Assembly (NCBI GenBank): GCA_000320545.1 | Contig: ADNK01001815.1 | Location: 35,001 to 57,494 of the forward strand | Reading direction: 5' to 3' | From: Bigelowiella natans CCMP2755 | Taxonomy: Eukaryota > Cercozoa > Chlorarachniophyceae | DNA length: 22,494 nt | Shown: positions 9,046 through 19,396 of the stretch, piece after piece | Layout of the letters: each line of letters opens with the position of its first letter | Position numbering within the stretch: position 1 is the first letter of the stretch | Position numbers and translations under genes: made by a program | The notes under the pieces: model-generated | Told to the model about the DNA's origin: nothing | Databases searched by the model: none | Seen by the model: the letters and a program-made list of their open reading frames with translations, nothing else

Positions 9046-10538
9046 ATGGCCACTAGTAGCCCCCACAAAAAGAGACTGAGGAGGATCAACAATGTCCTTG
9101 ACGATGGCCAGAAGGAGAAAGCAGAAAAGCAGGGGAGGGAGAAAGAGAAACAAATAGATATTGGCGATACTTCCGATTACGATGAAAACATTGAATTCGA
9201 CAGGGTATACAATCCAACTGTGAACCCCTTCCTTTTGTTCACTGAGAGATAGAGCAAGATCTGCATCCGTTTGATCATCGGCTTATCAATACATACCACT
9301 GCTCTGCCAAGTGCATCATTCATATATCCACGCACGAAACCTGTCATTGAATTTATGCATAGATGATTAAATGTGTAACATTTCCCTCCTGCGCGCACAC
9401 ACACTATATATCAACGTGCAACTAAAAATAAATATAACGCAACATCACCGCTGCATTGTTGACGACATGATCAGGCCCATCTCCTCCTTGGAATCCCTAG
9501 TTTTGGCAGCAGTAGCACAAAAAAGGTTGCACTACCGCAAACGTCCACAGAGAAAGAACCACGATTTGTCAACTCGCGGCAGTATCGTAGAATCATTCAA
9601 CGTAGAAAATGGCGGGAAAGTAATGCTACCGATCTCATCAAACACGCCAAAGAAAGGGAGAGAGTGGAGGTAAATGCTAGGTTTTGTGTGCGTATATGTT
9701 CGTGTGTAGCTCGTAAGGCATTTCTGTTTTCTATAGTGTACATTCAATTAGCACACCATTCTTATTACACGATCAGAGGCAAGGTTACAAGTACAAATCT
9801 CGTCATCTACATGCGAAGCGACGAAGGAGAGGCCCAGGAGGTTGCTGCTGTTGTTACCGACAGATACACACACGCACACACACACACACACACACTTATG
9901 GCTAATTTTCTAATGAAAATTGCAAATAACACACGGCTAGCATCGTTGCTGATGAGTCTCCTTTAAAATCACACACGGGCAGGTCAATTTCTCACGAAGA
10001 GCCAACTAGAACGACTCGAGAAGGAGGAGGAAAGGCATGCTGCTGCTGCTGCTGCGAAGACGGCGGCGGCTTCAGCAGTGGCCGCAGATTCAAGGATCGA
10101 AGATTTGAATGGCAATTACTATCCGCTTGACAATAAAACACTAGGAGAGCATGGAAGAAAGGAATCAATAGGTAGACAGACTGTTGCTTACATGATACAA
10201 GGGGAGTTTTCTGTTGTATAAACGATTCAGGATCGTCGCATAGGTTAGCTGCCAAAGGTGCAATCTCCACACACACATTTATCTCAGGAGGAGGAGCAAG
10301 TATTCAAAATCTTCACGGTGAAAGTGGAAGACACGAGTTTTCTGTACCTCCTGTTCCTCTTCCTCCTCCTTCAACCTCCAGCAAACACCAGCAGCAGACC
10401 GATGACGATGTCATTTCCAGAATTTTTGGGCGAGATGAGGGAAGAAGCAGCAGCAATCCTTTCTTACACGGTAATTATGGCAGCACGTATGTATCGACAC
10501 GAAGCCAATATTTAGTAGTTTCATACAAGCCTCAATAG
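9046..10538 (+). CDS. NFYA: Nuclear transcription factor Y subunit alpha (CBF-B/NF-YA/HAP2)
   Basis: Sequence-specific subunit of the heterotrimeric CCAAT-binding factor in the nucleus. Five exons: 9046-9204, 9475-9669, 9777-9840, 9983-10171, 10288-10538, giving 285 residues; all phases agree. The NF-YA core is split across exons 2-4. The subunit-interaction helix reads EPRFVNSRQYRRIIQRRKW (residues about 82-100), the DNA-binding part reads YKYKSRHLHAKRRRRGPGG (about 122-140), and it is followed by QFLTKSQL. Family members end similarly in RG-GG-RFL. The linker between the two parts is about six residues longer than usual, and the usual LHESRHRHAM is altered. The N-terminus is basic and Lys/Glu-rich, followed later by an Ala run and a Pro-rich C-terminus. 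An in-frame stop lies upstream of the ATG within the genomic frame; further 5' exons are possible. Exon 2's acceptor (9474) is weak in pyrimidines. Confidence 0.9.
9868..9896. repeat. CA microsatellite in NF-YA intron 3
   Basis: (CA)n within the 142-bp intron 9841-9982. Confidence 0.9.
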
Positions 10539-11738
10539 TTAGACGTAGTTGGAATTTAAGAATGTTATACTCACTAACGAAACGATGTGGTTTTCGTTGT
10601 GATGTGCGAAATGCAACTGTAATAATGATGGTACGTGTGAATGTTGTGTGTGTGTGTTTGCTGTGGATCAATACAGGATGGACTGAAGAAGAGATGAATC
10701 AATTTTCGCTACTGTACTAATGATGTGCATGTGCAGCTGGGCAGATCAACATTGATGTAAAACCACAAAACAACATATTGAGCTATGAATGATGTGTATG
10801 GCATAAATACTTTGCCAGTGTGTGCAAATTACTCAAGTCTATAGCACTAGAGCAGTGCTTGCTGGGGATGATGAAGGTGCCATTTGCACGCATGGAAGCT
10901 CCTTGCAACTCGTTTTAGCTTTTCTAGCAACTTCGCCGCGCTTTCTCCCTCCGCATTGTGCTCGCCCGAAACGCAAATGGTTGTACGGCATTGCATGCTA
11001 GCATGGCATGTAGAAGCTATGCTTTTTTGTTAAAGAAGTCTGTGCACATTTACAACCATGACGTCAGATGTGAGTACATGCATGGGTAAGGCATAGCTAG
11101 ATAGCGTGTTGTCCATGCTTGTTCACTGTTGCTAAGTGTGCTAAGCCCATAAAAGAAATACACCATCGATTTAAACGCAACTGAAACCCAACGCTATGGA
11201 TCGGAAAATCCAAACGAAGAAGCGTCCGACACCCGGTACATCCACATGATTCCATTCTAGCATTCCATCCAGCCATGCATGACCATGCCGCAGAACAAAA
11301 ATGCGCGCGTGGCAATGTGAATCAAAAACATTTGTTGTGACTGCTAGCTGGTTTCTGAGCTAATCTGTGCTAGAGTGCACAGCTAGACAATGGTGTCCTA
11401 CGCACGTGTCGAACTGTGGCATTCACAACTGCAAGGGGATCATTTCATTGTCCAGTCAAAGCATTTCGCCTGACATGCTTACCCCGCCAATGCGATCACC
11501 ACGTGCGCCACACCCATACTAGCTAGCTAGCATGAGCTAGTATGATGCACCATCCATCTTCAAATTCATGACTTACGCACTATCATTGTTGGTTGGAACT
11601 TCGCTAGTTCGTGCCATTGATGCATAGGTTGTCACACCACGTCCATCTTTAGATTTGGCAGCTGTGGCAGTGGATGTCGTTAAACATTTGACATTCATTG
11701 CACTTCGTAGAGAAGTGTGAAATTCAATCGCATTTGCC
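10539..11738. other. Convergent spacer rich in CATG and GCTAG palindromes
   Basis: Lies between the 3' ends of NF-YA and SPOUT1. No supported exon. From about 10860 the texture changes: one GT repeat (10645-10658) precedes it, then none, but by-eye counting finds 15 CATG sites between 10880 and 11580 (about 2.7 expected by chance), many GCTAG words, the perfect palindrome CATGCTAGCATG at 10994-11005, and an inverted repeat at 11515-11544. It may be an old mobile element, a regulatory or methylated region, or a non-coding RNA. Confidence 0.55.
11515..11544. repeat. Perfect 10-bp inverted repeat with 10-nt loop
   Basis: CATACTAGCT at 11515-11524 is the exact reverse complement of AGCTAGTATG at 11535-11544; the loop 11525-11534 is AGCTAGCATG, itself GCTAGC-containing. 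It lies inside the CATG-rich spacer, in no gene. Confidence 0.8.
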
Positions 11739-12535
11739 TTAGATGAGGCCATTTCTTAGAATATGCGGGCGCAGTAAAGACAGCGTAATAGGCACCGCTT
11801 CCTCAGTTCGTATAGTTCTTGATCCCTAAAAAAGAAAAACGCAAAAAATCATATTTTCAAAGATAAGGAAAATCTCTGATTCAGGATAACAAGTGATAAA
11901 TTGATTCAGCATCCGCTCACTCCTCCCTCAATCCAAAGTAACCTGATGCGTGCAGCTGTTGATATATAGAGAGAATAACGAAGATGGGTCTGCTTGGGCG
12001 AGTGATTCGTCGCCTTCTAGAGCATCCTCCAAACCGCCTATTTTCGTATTCCAGCAAATACAACAACGGAAGAGGGAAAAATACAGAAGTAGATTCGTGA
12101 TGAGTATGATGACTAATATCATGGATGCATGGGTCGCCGACGCAATACTTAAAGCAGCAATGTACGAAGTTGATTATATGTTGTTTCAGAGTCGTTGCAG
12201 TATATATATAATATTTATATGTATATGTCATGTTTAAAGAATGGAACAAATATCATGATAGAAGTTGGATCATGACGATGGCGATGGTGTATATGATTGC
12301 GAACGTTACCAAGGCCTCCAAAGACAATTAACATGTGCCGGAACGTTGGAAGCTTAAACTTCGAAGCTGCAGCATCCAGCCCTGTTAGCAGCACAGACAA
12401 CCACAATTAATGATCACAACAGCACCAAAGACACCTATGTCCTAACTCTACCACTTACCTCTCTCAGATGTACCAATGGTAAGATCATAACCGCCTTTAA
12501 AGGGGCATTCACTCAAAACTTTTCCTATAGGAAAG

Positions 12536-12575
<40 letters not shown>

Positions 12576-12991
12576 TCAATATAATCTTATAAGGAATTGG
12601 ATGAGACTACACACTATTATTGACACATATCACTAACAGGACATGCACTCACCGAGACCTCCAGCCAGACGGGTAGTATAGCTAAAAACGCAAAAATAAG
12701 AGTAGTTTGTGTGTGTGTGTGTGTGTGATGAGACAGAACATACAGGCATCACTGCACTTTCACACTGCTTCTAAACTTGGGAACCCACCCCCAATAGATC
12801 CCATCTTGTGTTCTTGGTTTTGTAGGATCGACAGCATTGCCGCGGAGTGTTCTCGGATATTGTCCTTTCAAAAGGCATATTTTATGAAATACGGCAGAGG
12901 GACACGAGAGTAGAGTTTAAAAGCTCGACGCCATTACTACTTACTACTACTACTACTACTACTGCTGCTGCTACTACTGCTACCACTACTA

Positions 12992-13023
<32 letters not shown>

Positions 13024-13534
13024 GTTATTGTTTTGCACCATTTTTGGGTGGAAGAGGCAGCTTAACCGTGACTCTTGTGCCTGCAGGGATGTTCATACCG
13101 ACCTAAGAACATAAATGTTTGTTGTTGTTGTTGTAGTAGTAGTAGTAGTAGTGGTACCAGCTTCGTGTATTACTCCATAAGTAAGTGCATGTTGGTGTTG
13201 ATTATCTGATGACGTCTGTTGGTAAATACTTGGACAGATCCCTCTCTCCCCCCGCTTCCCCTCTCCTTTCCTTCTGAAAGAGACTCACACAAACGAGTAT
13301 TACCAGTGCGCACTGTCGTAGGCCTACATTGACCCACACCTACCAACAAACGAGATTGAGGATGCAATGGCACGAGTCGTGTTGTATAGATAGCATCGTC
13401 TTCGCTTTAGGTCGTAGGAAGCAGCGTATGGTTTTGACAAATTGAAAGTGTATGATGACATAATTGAAAGGTAATTATCACAACAACATACCCCAGAGCC
13501 AGGCTTTGTGGGCCTTCGCGCTACGATCTAAGGA

Positions 13535-13574
<40 letters not shown>

Positions 13575-15099
13575 AGTGCAAAAATATAATGGTGACGTGT
13601 ACGACGATGATGACGATGATGACGATGTTGATGAGAGATACTGAGCATGGTTTTATTCATATGCACAATCATAAAACATCAGGATCCCCACAAAAGAAAT
13701 CTCTTCCATGATGCTCATTCATTCAACTCAGTATTTCTATGTAAACATCGCAAAGGTAAAAACTCCGGGGGAAGGTAGAGCAAAGGAATCGTCACACTGC
13801 TGTTTCAAGAGCGAGCTTACCCCTTCTCGATATGGCGACGGCGTGTCCATCCTCACGTGGTGGGGGGCATCCAGAGGGTTCAATAACCCAGCAAATCGGA
13901 GATCAGGATGCATTGGAAACAATTCCTGCAAATTCATGGTGAGCTCTGAACAACAACATGTTTACATTCTGTTCTAACGCTCAACAATAGATCTTCGTGG
14001 TGGCGATGTTGATGACATGTCGTTGTCTTTCCTCTCATTGATTACACGTCGTTGTCGTATCGCTCATCCTGACAAATGTAGAGACCTTTCGAAGGTACTG
14101 TGGCGTTTCTAGGTACTGCAGCACCCGTGCCATGAAGACATTGGGATCTGATCTCTTGGAAGAACCCTGCAATGGTGGTGCCCACATCGGATATGAGCAA
14201 ATGGAGTGAGTTCTATACATGAGTGCGTGCGTGCGTGTGTGTGTGTGTGTTTGTGTGTGGTGAATATGCGAAAGTTTTGTAAATTTCGCTTGTAGTATTA
14301 TTTATTGTAGGATCTGTCATTGCCTGAAATTCTCCTTCAAAAGACTTTGTTGTCCCATCTTCCGTAAAAACCACCACCTCGTCCACCTCGAAGATAGTAA
14401 GTGCGCGAGCTATCTGGCCAACGAGGTACGTGCGAAGTTCTGAGGATTGGGCGTTGCTAACGATAGACCCCGGAATCGCGACTGAGAGTTTACCAAAGGC
14501 CGGGGTGTTGTTTCCCAAAGTCATGAGTCACGATGTCATTAGTATTGTTTTCTATAAGCGCGTAATTATAATAATACATGCATACGAGCATACACACATC
14601 CGCTACCTGATACGGTAAACTTCCTACCGCGCCTCTTCGAAGTCTCGCTGCTTCCATTTCTATCGTTTATGCCATTTTTCTGCACACGGGGAGGTGTAAG
14701 ACAGCCAAACTGTCAAAGGCGTGGATGATAGGCGCATGTGTCAAGAACGTTGCGAAATCACTCACTGTGTCCCCCTGCGCGAAGGTATGCTCGCTGGGCT
14801 TTCGCGTGAGTGAAGTCGATGAAGAAGATGGCAGGGGTTGAATATCCTTTACGCATTATAGGACATCGACGATGAAATCTCAGACAAAGAGCAGAGCTTA
14901 GGATAAGGAACTCAACATCACTCCAACCCCACTCCACCCCCCTTTTCCCCTTTTTCTACGCCGCCACAACCTCCTGAGACGATGAAATTAAGGATTTCTT
15001 TGATTTATTCCCTTTACTTTTTCGTTTGTTCTTCTTCCGTTTCTTCTTGCCCTGATCCTCACCACCGCCTGCACTCTTTCTCTTCCCGATGTCACCCAT
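11739..15099 (-). CDS. SPOUT1: SPOUT-domain RNA methyltransferase, SPOUT1/C9orf114 family
   Basis: Complete gene, 368 residues (human SPOUT1 is about 376). Exons: 15099-14971, 14679-14607, 14481-14324, 14166-14086, 13925-13821, 13527-13492, 13339-13304, 13102-13039, 12864-12789, 12681-12653, 12524-12459, 12381-12310, 12037-11943, 11825-11739. All phases close. The N-terminus is a Lys/Arg tail (KKKRKKNKRKSKGNKSKK), likely nuclear/nucleolar. The knotted methyltransferase fold follows with family-diagnostic segments: SVAIPGSIVSNAQSSELRTY, GQIARALTIFEVDEVVVF, LQYLETPQYLRK, HPDLRFAGLLNPLDAPHH, RRPTKPGSG, GGYDLTIGTSERG, KLPTFRHMLIVFGG, and the C-terminal GSRTIRTEEA. The family methylates RNA with S-adenosylmethionine; human SPOUT1 (CENP-32) is linked to centrosomes and the spindle. 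Exon 3 appears to use a GC donor (14323-14322). It converges on NF-YA and diverges from the gene at 15732. Confidence 0.97.
12539..12727. repeat. CA and GT microsatellites flanking a 29-nt SPOUT1 exon
   Basis: (CA)n at 12539-12573 and (GT)n at 12706-12727 lie in the introns on either side of exon 12681-12653 and are complementary to each other on one strand. Confidence 0.9.
12935..13022. repeat. CTA/CTG triplet repeat in SPOUT1 intron
   Basis: Long imperfect (CTA)n between exons 13102-13039 and 12864-12789. Confidence 0.9.
13119..13151. repeat. TTG/TAG triplet repeat in SPOUT1 intron
   Basis: (TTG)n then (TAG)n in the intron between exons 13339-13304 and 13102-13039. Confidence 0.88.
13535..13570. 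repeat. AT microsatellite at a SPOUT1 acceptor
   Basis: (AT)18 ends seven bases from the exon that starts at 13527 (minus strand), taking the place usually held by the polypyrimidine tract. Confidence 0.92.
14222..14260. repeat. GT/GC microsatellite in the GC-AG intron of SPOUT1
   Basis: (GT)n with GC variants inside intron 14323-14167. Read on the minus strand in the upstream exon's frame it would give Thr-His repeats. Confidence 0.9.
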
Positions 15100-15731
15100 T
15101 GCTGGAGCAAGTGGGGTATGCGAATTTCCAGATAAAATTTATTCGAATGAATATCTAAAAAGGTAAAATATAAAGTAAATCGATTTCTATTCTACTGAAA
15201 ACCACTGGTTTTTCATTTTTCTTGCTCGATGTATCAAATGAGAACCTACGGCTTTTGACTAGTTGAAGATTATAGTAGAATAAAAAATATTGGTTTATTT
15301 AGGATTTAATCAAGAAAAATCCGAAATATGAAAGATTTAAAACTGAACGTACAACGATGCCTTGAATTCATAATATATTATCATATTCAGATGTTTCTAG
15401 TGTAAATTCTTACCAGTATCTCCTCTGGTTCGATTAATCGTTTCTTTTTTCCAATTGTTCTTGTCGTTCCCGAATATCATAGGGGATTAACAGAAAAGTC
15501 GTCTTTTTCGTCTCACAGCGCCCAAGTGACGTGTCCCCCTCTCTCCCACAGCAAAAGTCTAGTGGCATGGATTCCGGGCAGAATGGGCAGCGGCCTTCGC
15601 TTGGTTATTTACGTTGTTACGGTTTTTAGTGCCTTATTCACGTCTCAAAATGGTCGCCAGCGCTCTCACCAAAATCGAAGGGGAGGGGCTTTAACCAGAG
15701 CGGATAAGAGTCAAGCAGCACTCTCGACGCC
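15100..15731. promoter_or_regulatory. Divergent promoter region of SPOUT1 and the 15732 gene
   Basis: A 632-bp spacer between two start codons that point away from each other. AT-rich at 15120-15400, with no microsatellite and no supported exon. Both genes' promoters must lie here or in unseen upstream exons; no core promoter motif is claimed. Confidence 0.5.
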
Positions 15732-16687
15732 ATGGCTGGAGAGAATCGTATTACCAATGAAGCCCACTCTAAGGAGCGAGGAGGATCTAACTACACATCT
15801 CCTACTCAAGCGCATTGTGGTGATGATGAATATGATTGTCGTAACGAATGGGAATGGTTGGTGATCGTCTTTCTTTCTGCTGCTGATTTGTTATCTCCAG
15901 GTTGACTTAAAGTCGAATATAGGCGATGACTCCGAGGTCAAGCATCTTGCAGTGGCCGAGATGTACTTTCAAGAAAAGCTGCACTTCGACTGCGAGAAGG
16001 AGCTCATGCTCAGAACACGCGGCGAGGTGTTCGCAACAATAAACAGACAACAACGACGAAAATAAAATATATCTGTGCGTATTTTGATGATACGCGATGA
16101 AGAACCGACGATGTGAAATGGGACAAGTAGCACACAGCACCATTTCCTCTATACATTCTACAATTTTTCCACCCTTACTCGGGTCTTTCGCCGTTTCCTT
16201 GTAGGTTTCATCAAGGGCGCGTGCACAGGAGCTGCTCAAAAAGGCGAAGGGCAGTATTCCTCGTGCCGTCGAGCTTTGGCTTATATCCGAGGAGATGCAG
16301 AAGATGGCGATAAAAAATGATGACCCAAAGAAAGCGATTAGAGAGAGAATCTACCGAGAGAATGGCCCAGCACAGGGAGTAAGAGGCGGCGGAAAAGGCG
16401 ATAAAGAAAACGTCGCTTCTGCTTCGTCAAAGCTCAACAGCCGCAGCATGCGAACACCAGGCAGCAGAGGCAACTATAAGCACCACCAGGGAGGAAGGTA
16501 TTCCTCCTCTTCCTCCTCCCTCCGTTATTTGTCGAATAGGGTGAATTCTCATGCCGGCGGTGATCGCAATTTCGCCGGGATCTTTGATGAGAGAGGGAGA
16601 GACCTGAGGGAGGCGAACAGGAAGCTTGGAAATGAGAATGTGTCGGAGGATGAAAAGGAGGAGGAGGTGCCATCTGCCGCCATATAA
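15732..16687 (+). CDS. Uncharacterised basic protein, 245 aa, with UBA-like helix pattern
   Basis: Three exons, all joined at phase 0: 15732-15860, 15901-16026, 16205-16687 (stop TAA). The ATG follows an in-frame stop at 15705. The first part is polar. The middle (NEWEWLVDLKSNIGDD, then an alpha-helical AVAEMYFQEKLHFDCEKEL) continues into AQELLKKAKGSIPRAVELWL, a pattern that recalls UBA-type helices ('xGDxxxAVxxxL'), but this is only a resemblance. The rest is basic and low in complexity: KKAIRERIYRE, GGGKGDKENV, a six-Ser run, then an acidic SEDEKEEE end. Intron 1 is only 40 nt; intron 2 is 178 nt with a TTTCCTTGTAG acceptor. I do not recognise the family. An alternative is that exon 2 is terminal (stop in GEVFATINRQQRRK), but exon 3 fits in phase. 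Confidence 0.7.
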
Positions 16688-17006
16688 AATACTTGGACTT
16701 GAATGATAGTTTGCAACAGTAGCAGTTTCTCATTGACGATAACGAATTGTGTTGTAGGTGAAGATAAACAAAACAGCACTCTGCTGTTGTTGTTGTTGTT
16801 GTCGTTGTCTTTGCATACCGAAAACACTAGTCACCACTAAACATTCCAAGGCATCACAGCAATACCTAAATAGGATGATACTCAAACAAACAAATAGATG
16901 CACACACCAAACTTTGACGAACCCTTTGGATACGATGCAGGTCTTGAATGAGGGGAGAAGACGGGATGGGAGGGGGGGGGGCACGCTAGCTTCGCGAGAA
17001 AAGACC
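16688..17006. other. Spacer with short repeats, no supported gene
   Basis: Between two plus-strand genes. Contains a TTG repeat at about 16785-16805 and a G run at 16970-16981. Should include the 3' end of the 15732 gene and the promoter of the next. No exon supported. Confidence 0.4.
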
Positions 17007-18644
17007 ATGATGGGCTGGCATTCTCCAAAAGGATCCTGTGCGACAAGGAAGAATGAAGCAGGGTAACATGATGTGATTTACTTGCAGCTATATGTCTTCG
17101 ACGCTTATATCATTATTACTACCTCTAGTAACACTACGAGATGTTCTTGTTTTCCTCATCAATATCAATCCATTCTTCCCACCATTCAACCACCGTATAC
17201 CGATTACTACTAATACTACTACTGCTACTAATATATTCTTATTGTCATCCAACCATTCATTCATAGACCTACTACTACTACTACTACTACTACTACAACT
17301 ACTTCTATGACTATTTCCTCGTTGTGATCCAACAATCCATTCAGCCATCTATTCGCTATTAAATTATCCCTTAACATACCGATACCTCCCTCCTCCCCCT
17401 CCTGTGCTTCCTATTTATCATCATCCTCAGCAGCAGCAGCTGCGGCAAGACAAACAACAGAAATCATGCAGCATTCAGCACCAAGTTGCTTGCACGCTCC
17501 TTGTGTGAGGAAGGAATGGGTACTTCTCCTCTTACTACAACTGCTGTTTCGTCTACTACAAATACACGTGCTGCTAGTTGCCGCTCAGTCTCAGAGAACC
17601 GTCTGGAGGCATCAACAGTGGTTGGTCGAGAACGCTAATCGTGAGGATGATGATGATGATGATAATGATAATGATAATGATGATGATGATGGTGATGACG
17701 GCGACGACACGGTTCATGAATCTTATCTGATTGTATCTCTGTTAAATTGCTTAACAGGAGGCCCATTTCTCAATACGACAAGGGTTTAGGGAATGCCCCG
17801 GGACTACATTACCATTCGAGGTGATTGTTGTGATATACACATTCGTTCACACGTCAAACTACTGCTAGAGCTACTACTACTACTACTGCTGCTGCTACTG
17901 CTACCTCTTTGTAAGATTCCTATAAAGAAATGAAATGACGATGAAGATATTGGATTAATATTAAGGATAAAATCCCCAACTACTTAAAATTCCCCCCCCC
18001 CCCCCCCCCCCCTCTCTCTATCTCTTTCTTTCTCTCTTTCTCTGGGCTTGCAACTGTTGGCATGCAACAGTATTTATTGGACAACTATCCTTCTACGCTT
18101 CGATTTGATGTGCACGTCTCTTCCGAGGTAGTACGTCAAACAGCCTCCTTTAAGTATTGGTGATTGTGTGACGAAACTTGTTAAGATTGTTAAATTTCTT
18201 TGCTGGATTTACATACGGAGTTAGGCCCCATTGACATGCTTCTGCATTCTTCTCCCCCCCCCCTCTCCTAGGCTAGCGCATCGAGCGTATTCAGAAGGGA
18301 ATTAAACTCACTGGCACAAGCAAGGAGGCTAACGATACGAGCGTACACAACTACGGATAATACGAGAGACAATGATAAGGTCGCTCAACAGGCGAGAAAG
18401 CGTGTGTGTGCCATTTCTATTGTTTTGTCGATGAATTTGCTTGTTTTTTGTGATTATGCGACTTGAGGGTTTTGAGAGCACTTTCTGCTATCACGGATTG
18501 TACGTACAGGAAGTTGAAATCACATGTCCGCCTTGGTCTCCCGGCACTGTGGGAATGAGATCTCGCAGGATTGCGGGGTTTGATCATCCTCTCATTCTTG
18601 ACGACAAGAAGATAACGAGACTCACTATGGAAAGGCAAGAGTAG
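17007..18644 (+). CDS. Tentative small gene, 97 aa, unknown function
   Basis: Last two exons are the better supported. Exon 18277-18379 encodes ASSVFRRELNSLAQARRLTI and AYTTTDNTRDNDK, basic and Ser/Thr-rich like a mitochondrial presequence, with donor GTCGCT. Exon 18510-18644 encodes EVEITCPPWSPGTVGMRSRR and then HPLILDDKKITRLTMERQE, stop TAG. The join is phase 0. A candidate first exon, 17007-17062 (MMGWHSPKGSCATRKNEA, donor GTAACA, phase 2), matches the phase-2 acceptor at 18275-18276; an alternative acceptor is 18270-18271. The 1.2 kb intron this implies is full of TAG, GAT and C-run repeats, so the first exon could be another one. No family is recognised. Confidence 0.42.
17200..17300. 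repeat. CTA triplet repeats in the 97-aa gene's long intron
   Basis: Two blocks of (CTA)n at about 17203-17232 and 17268-17300. Confidence 0.88.
17644..17705. repeat. GAT triplet repeat
   Basis: Imperfect (GAT/AAT)n, apparently intronic; it would read as an Asp run. Confidence 0.88.
17992..18012. repeat. C21 homopolymer
   Basis: Twenty-one consecutive C, followed by a CT-rich tract to about 18043. Apparently intronic. Confidence 0.9.
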
Positions 18645-19396
18645 TTATGAAATTGCTCATTGCTGACAAAGATGATCGTTAACTCGCAATGATTGTTTCA
18701 TTTTGAATTGCATGACTAATACATGTGCGCTGTAGTGATGATTCTATGATGGATATCTAGATGTACATTCATTTCACGCATCATTACATCGCCCAGTGCT
18801 GTCTGGCATGTCACGTAAGCTGCATCTATCTAGCTAGCTATGGCTAGTAATGCGCTGGTTGTGGAGCAACACATTGTATTAGTACATCTTGCGCGGCAAA
18901 TGTGATGGAGTAGATAGAGGGTTGCATATAGTAGCCGGTGTCGCTCATCACATTATGCAACGTACGGTGTCCCATCTTTGCACAAGGCTTTCGATCAGGC
19001 TGGCCATCATGCGCTTTTTGTGGTATGTTGCAATGAGCAAATAAGGCACATGTAAAGACACAAAGACACCGAATACCGCCAATCTAGCAATAAACATCTG
19101 GATCGCTGTCTTCATGCACAACGCGCATATGAACACTACTAGTCTTATATATCCTTGAATGAGTCCTGCCAATCATGCTGCATTGGTGCGATGGACGTGC
19201 AATATTTGCAATATTGCATAAACATGCTGCATTCATATTGTAATGACAATTAATTATTACGGAGAAGCTTTGCAACGTGGCCTGATTGGCGCAACCGTAA
19301 CCGTTTTATGTTGATACACACTACAGCTTGTTCACGCACGTTCTTACATCCATCAGCTTATCGCACACGATGAATCATTAGGAAACATGTAAATCA
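18645..19396. other. Second CATG-rich convergent spacer
   Basis: Between the 3' ends of the 97-aa candidate and the U2AF-like gene. No microsatellites. CATG and GCTAG words are frequent, as in 10880-11580. A perfect 8-bp hairpin GCAATATT-TGC-AATATTGC lies at 19199-19217. A minus-strand 74-codon frame (19172-18948) has hydrophobic stretches but no recognised family. Confidence 0.5.
19199..19217. repeat. Perfect 8-bp hairpin, 3-nt loop
   Basis: GCAATATT and AATATTGC are reverse complements separated by TGC. It sits in the second CATG-rich spacer, about 200 bp past the stop codon of the U2AF-like gene (minus strand), so it could be part of its 3' end; function not shown. Confidence 0.7.

Noticed and set aside
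14213-14280. Thr-His repeat as part of SPOUT1
   Set aside because: Family alignment ends the exon at 14324 with a GC donor; the repeat is treated as intronic.
17088-17348. Minus-strand 86-codon frame with an apparent membrane segment
   Set aside because: The Val/Leu stretch and the Ser run both come from TAG/CTA repeats.
17466-17789. 107-codon plus-strand frame with Leu-rich start and Asp run
   Set aside because: Leu and Asp runs come from CTA/CTG and GAT repeats; no splice or homology support.
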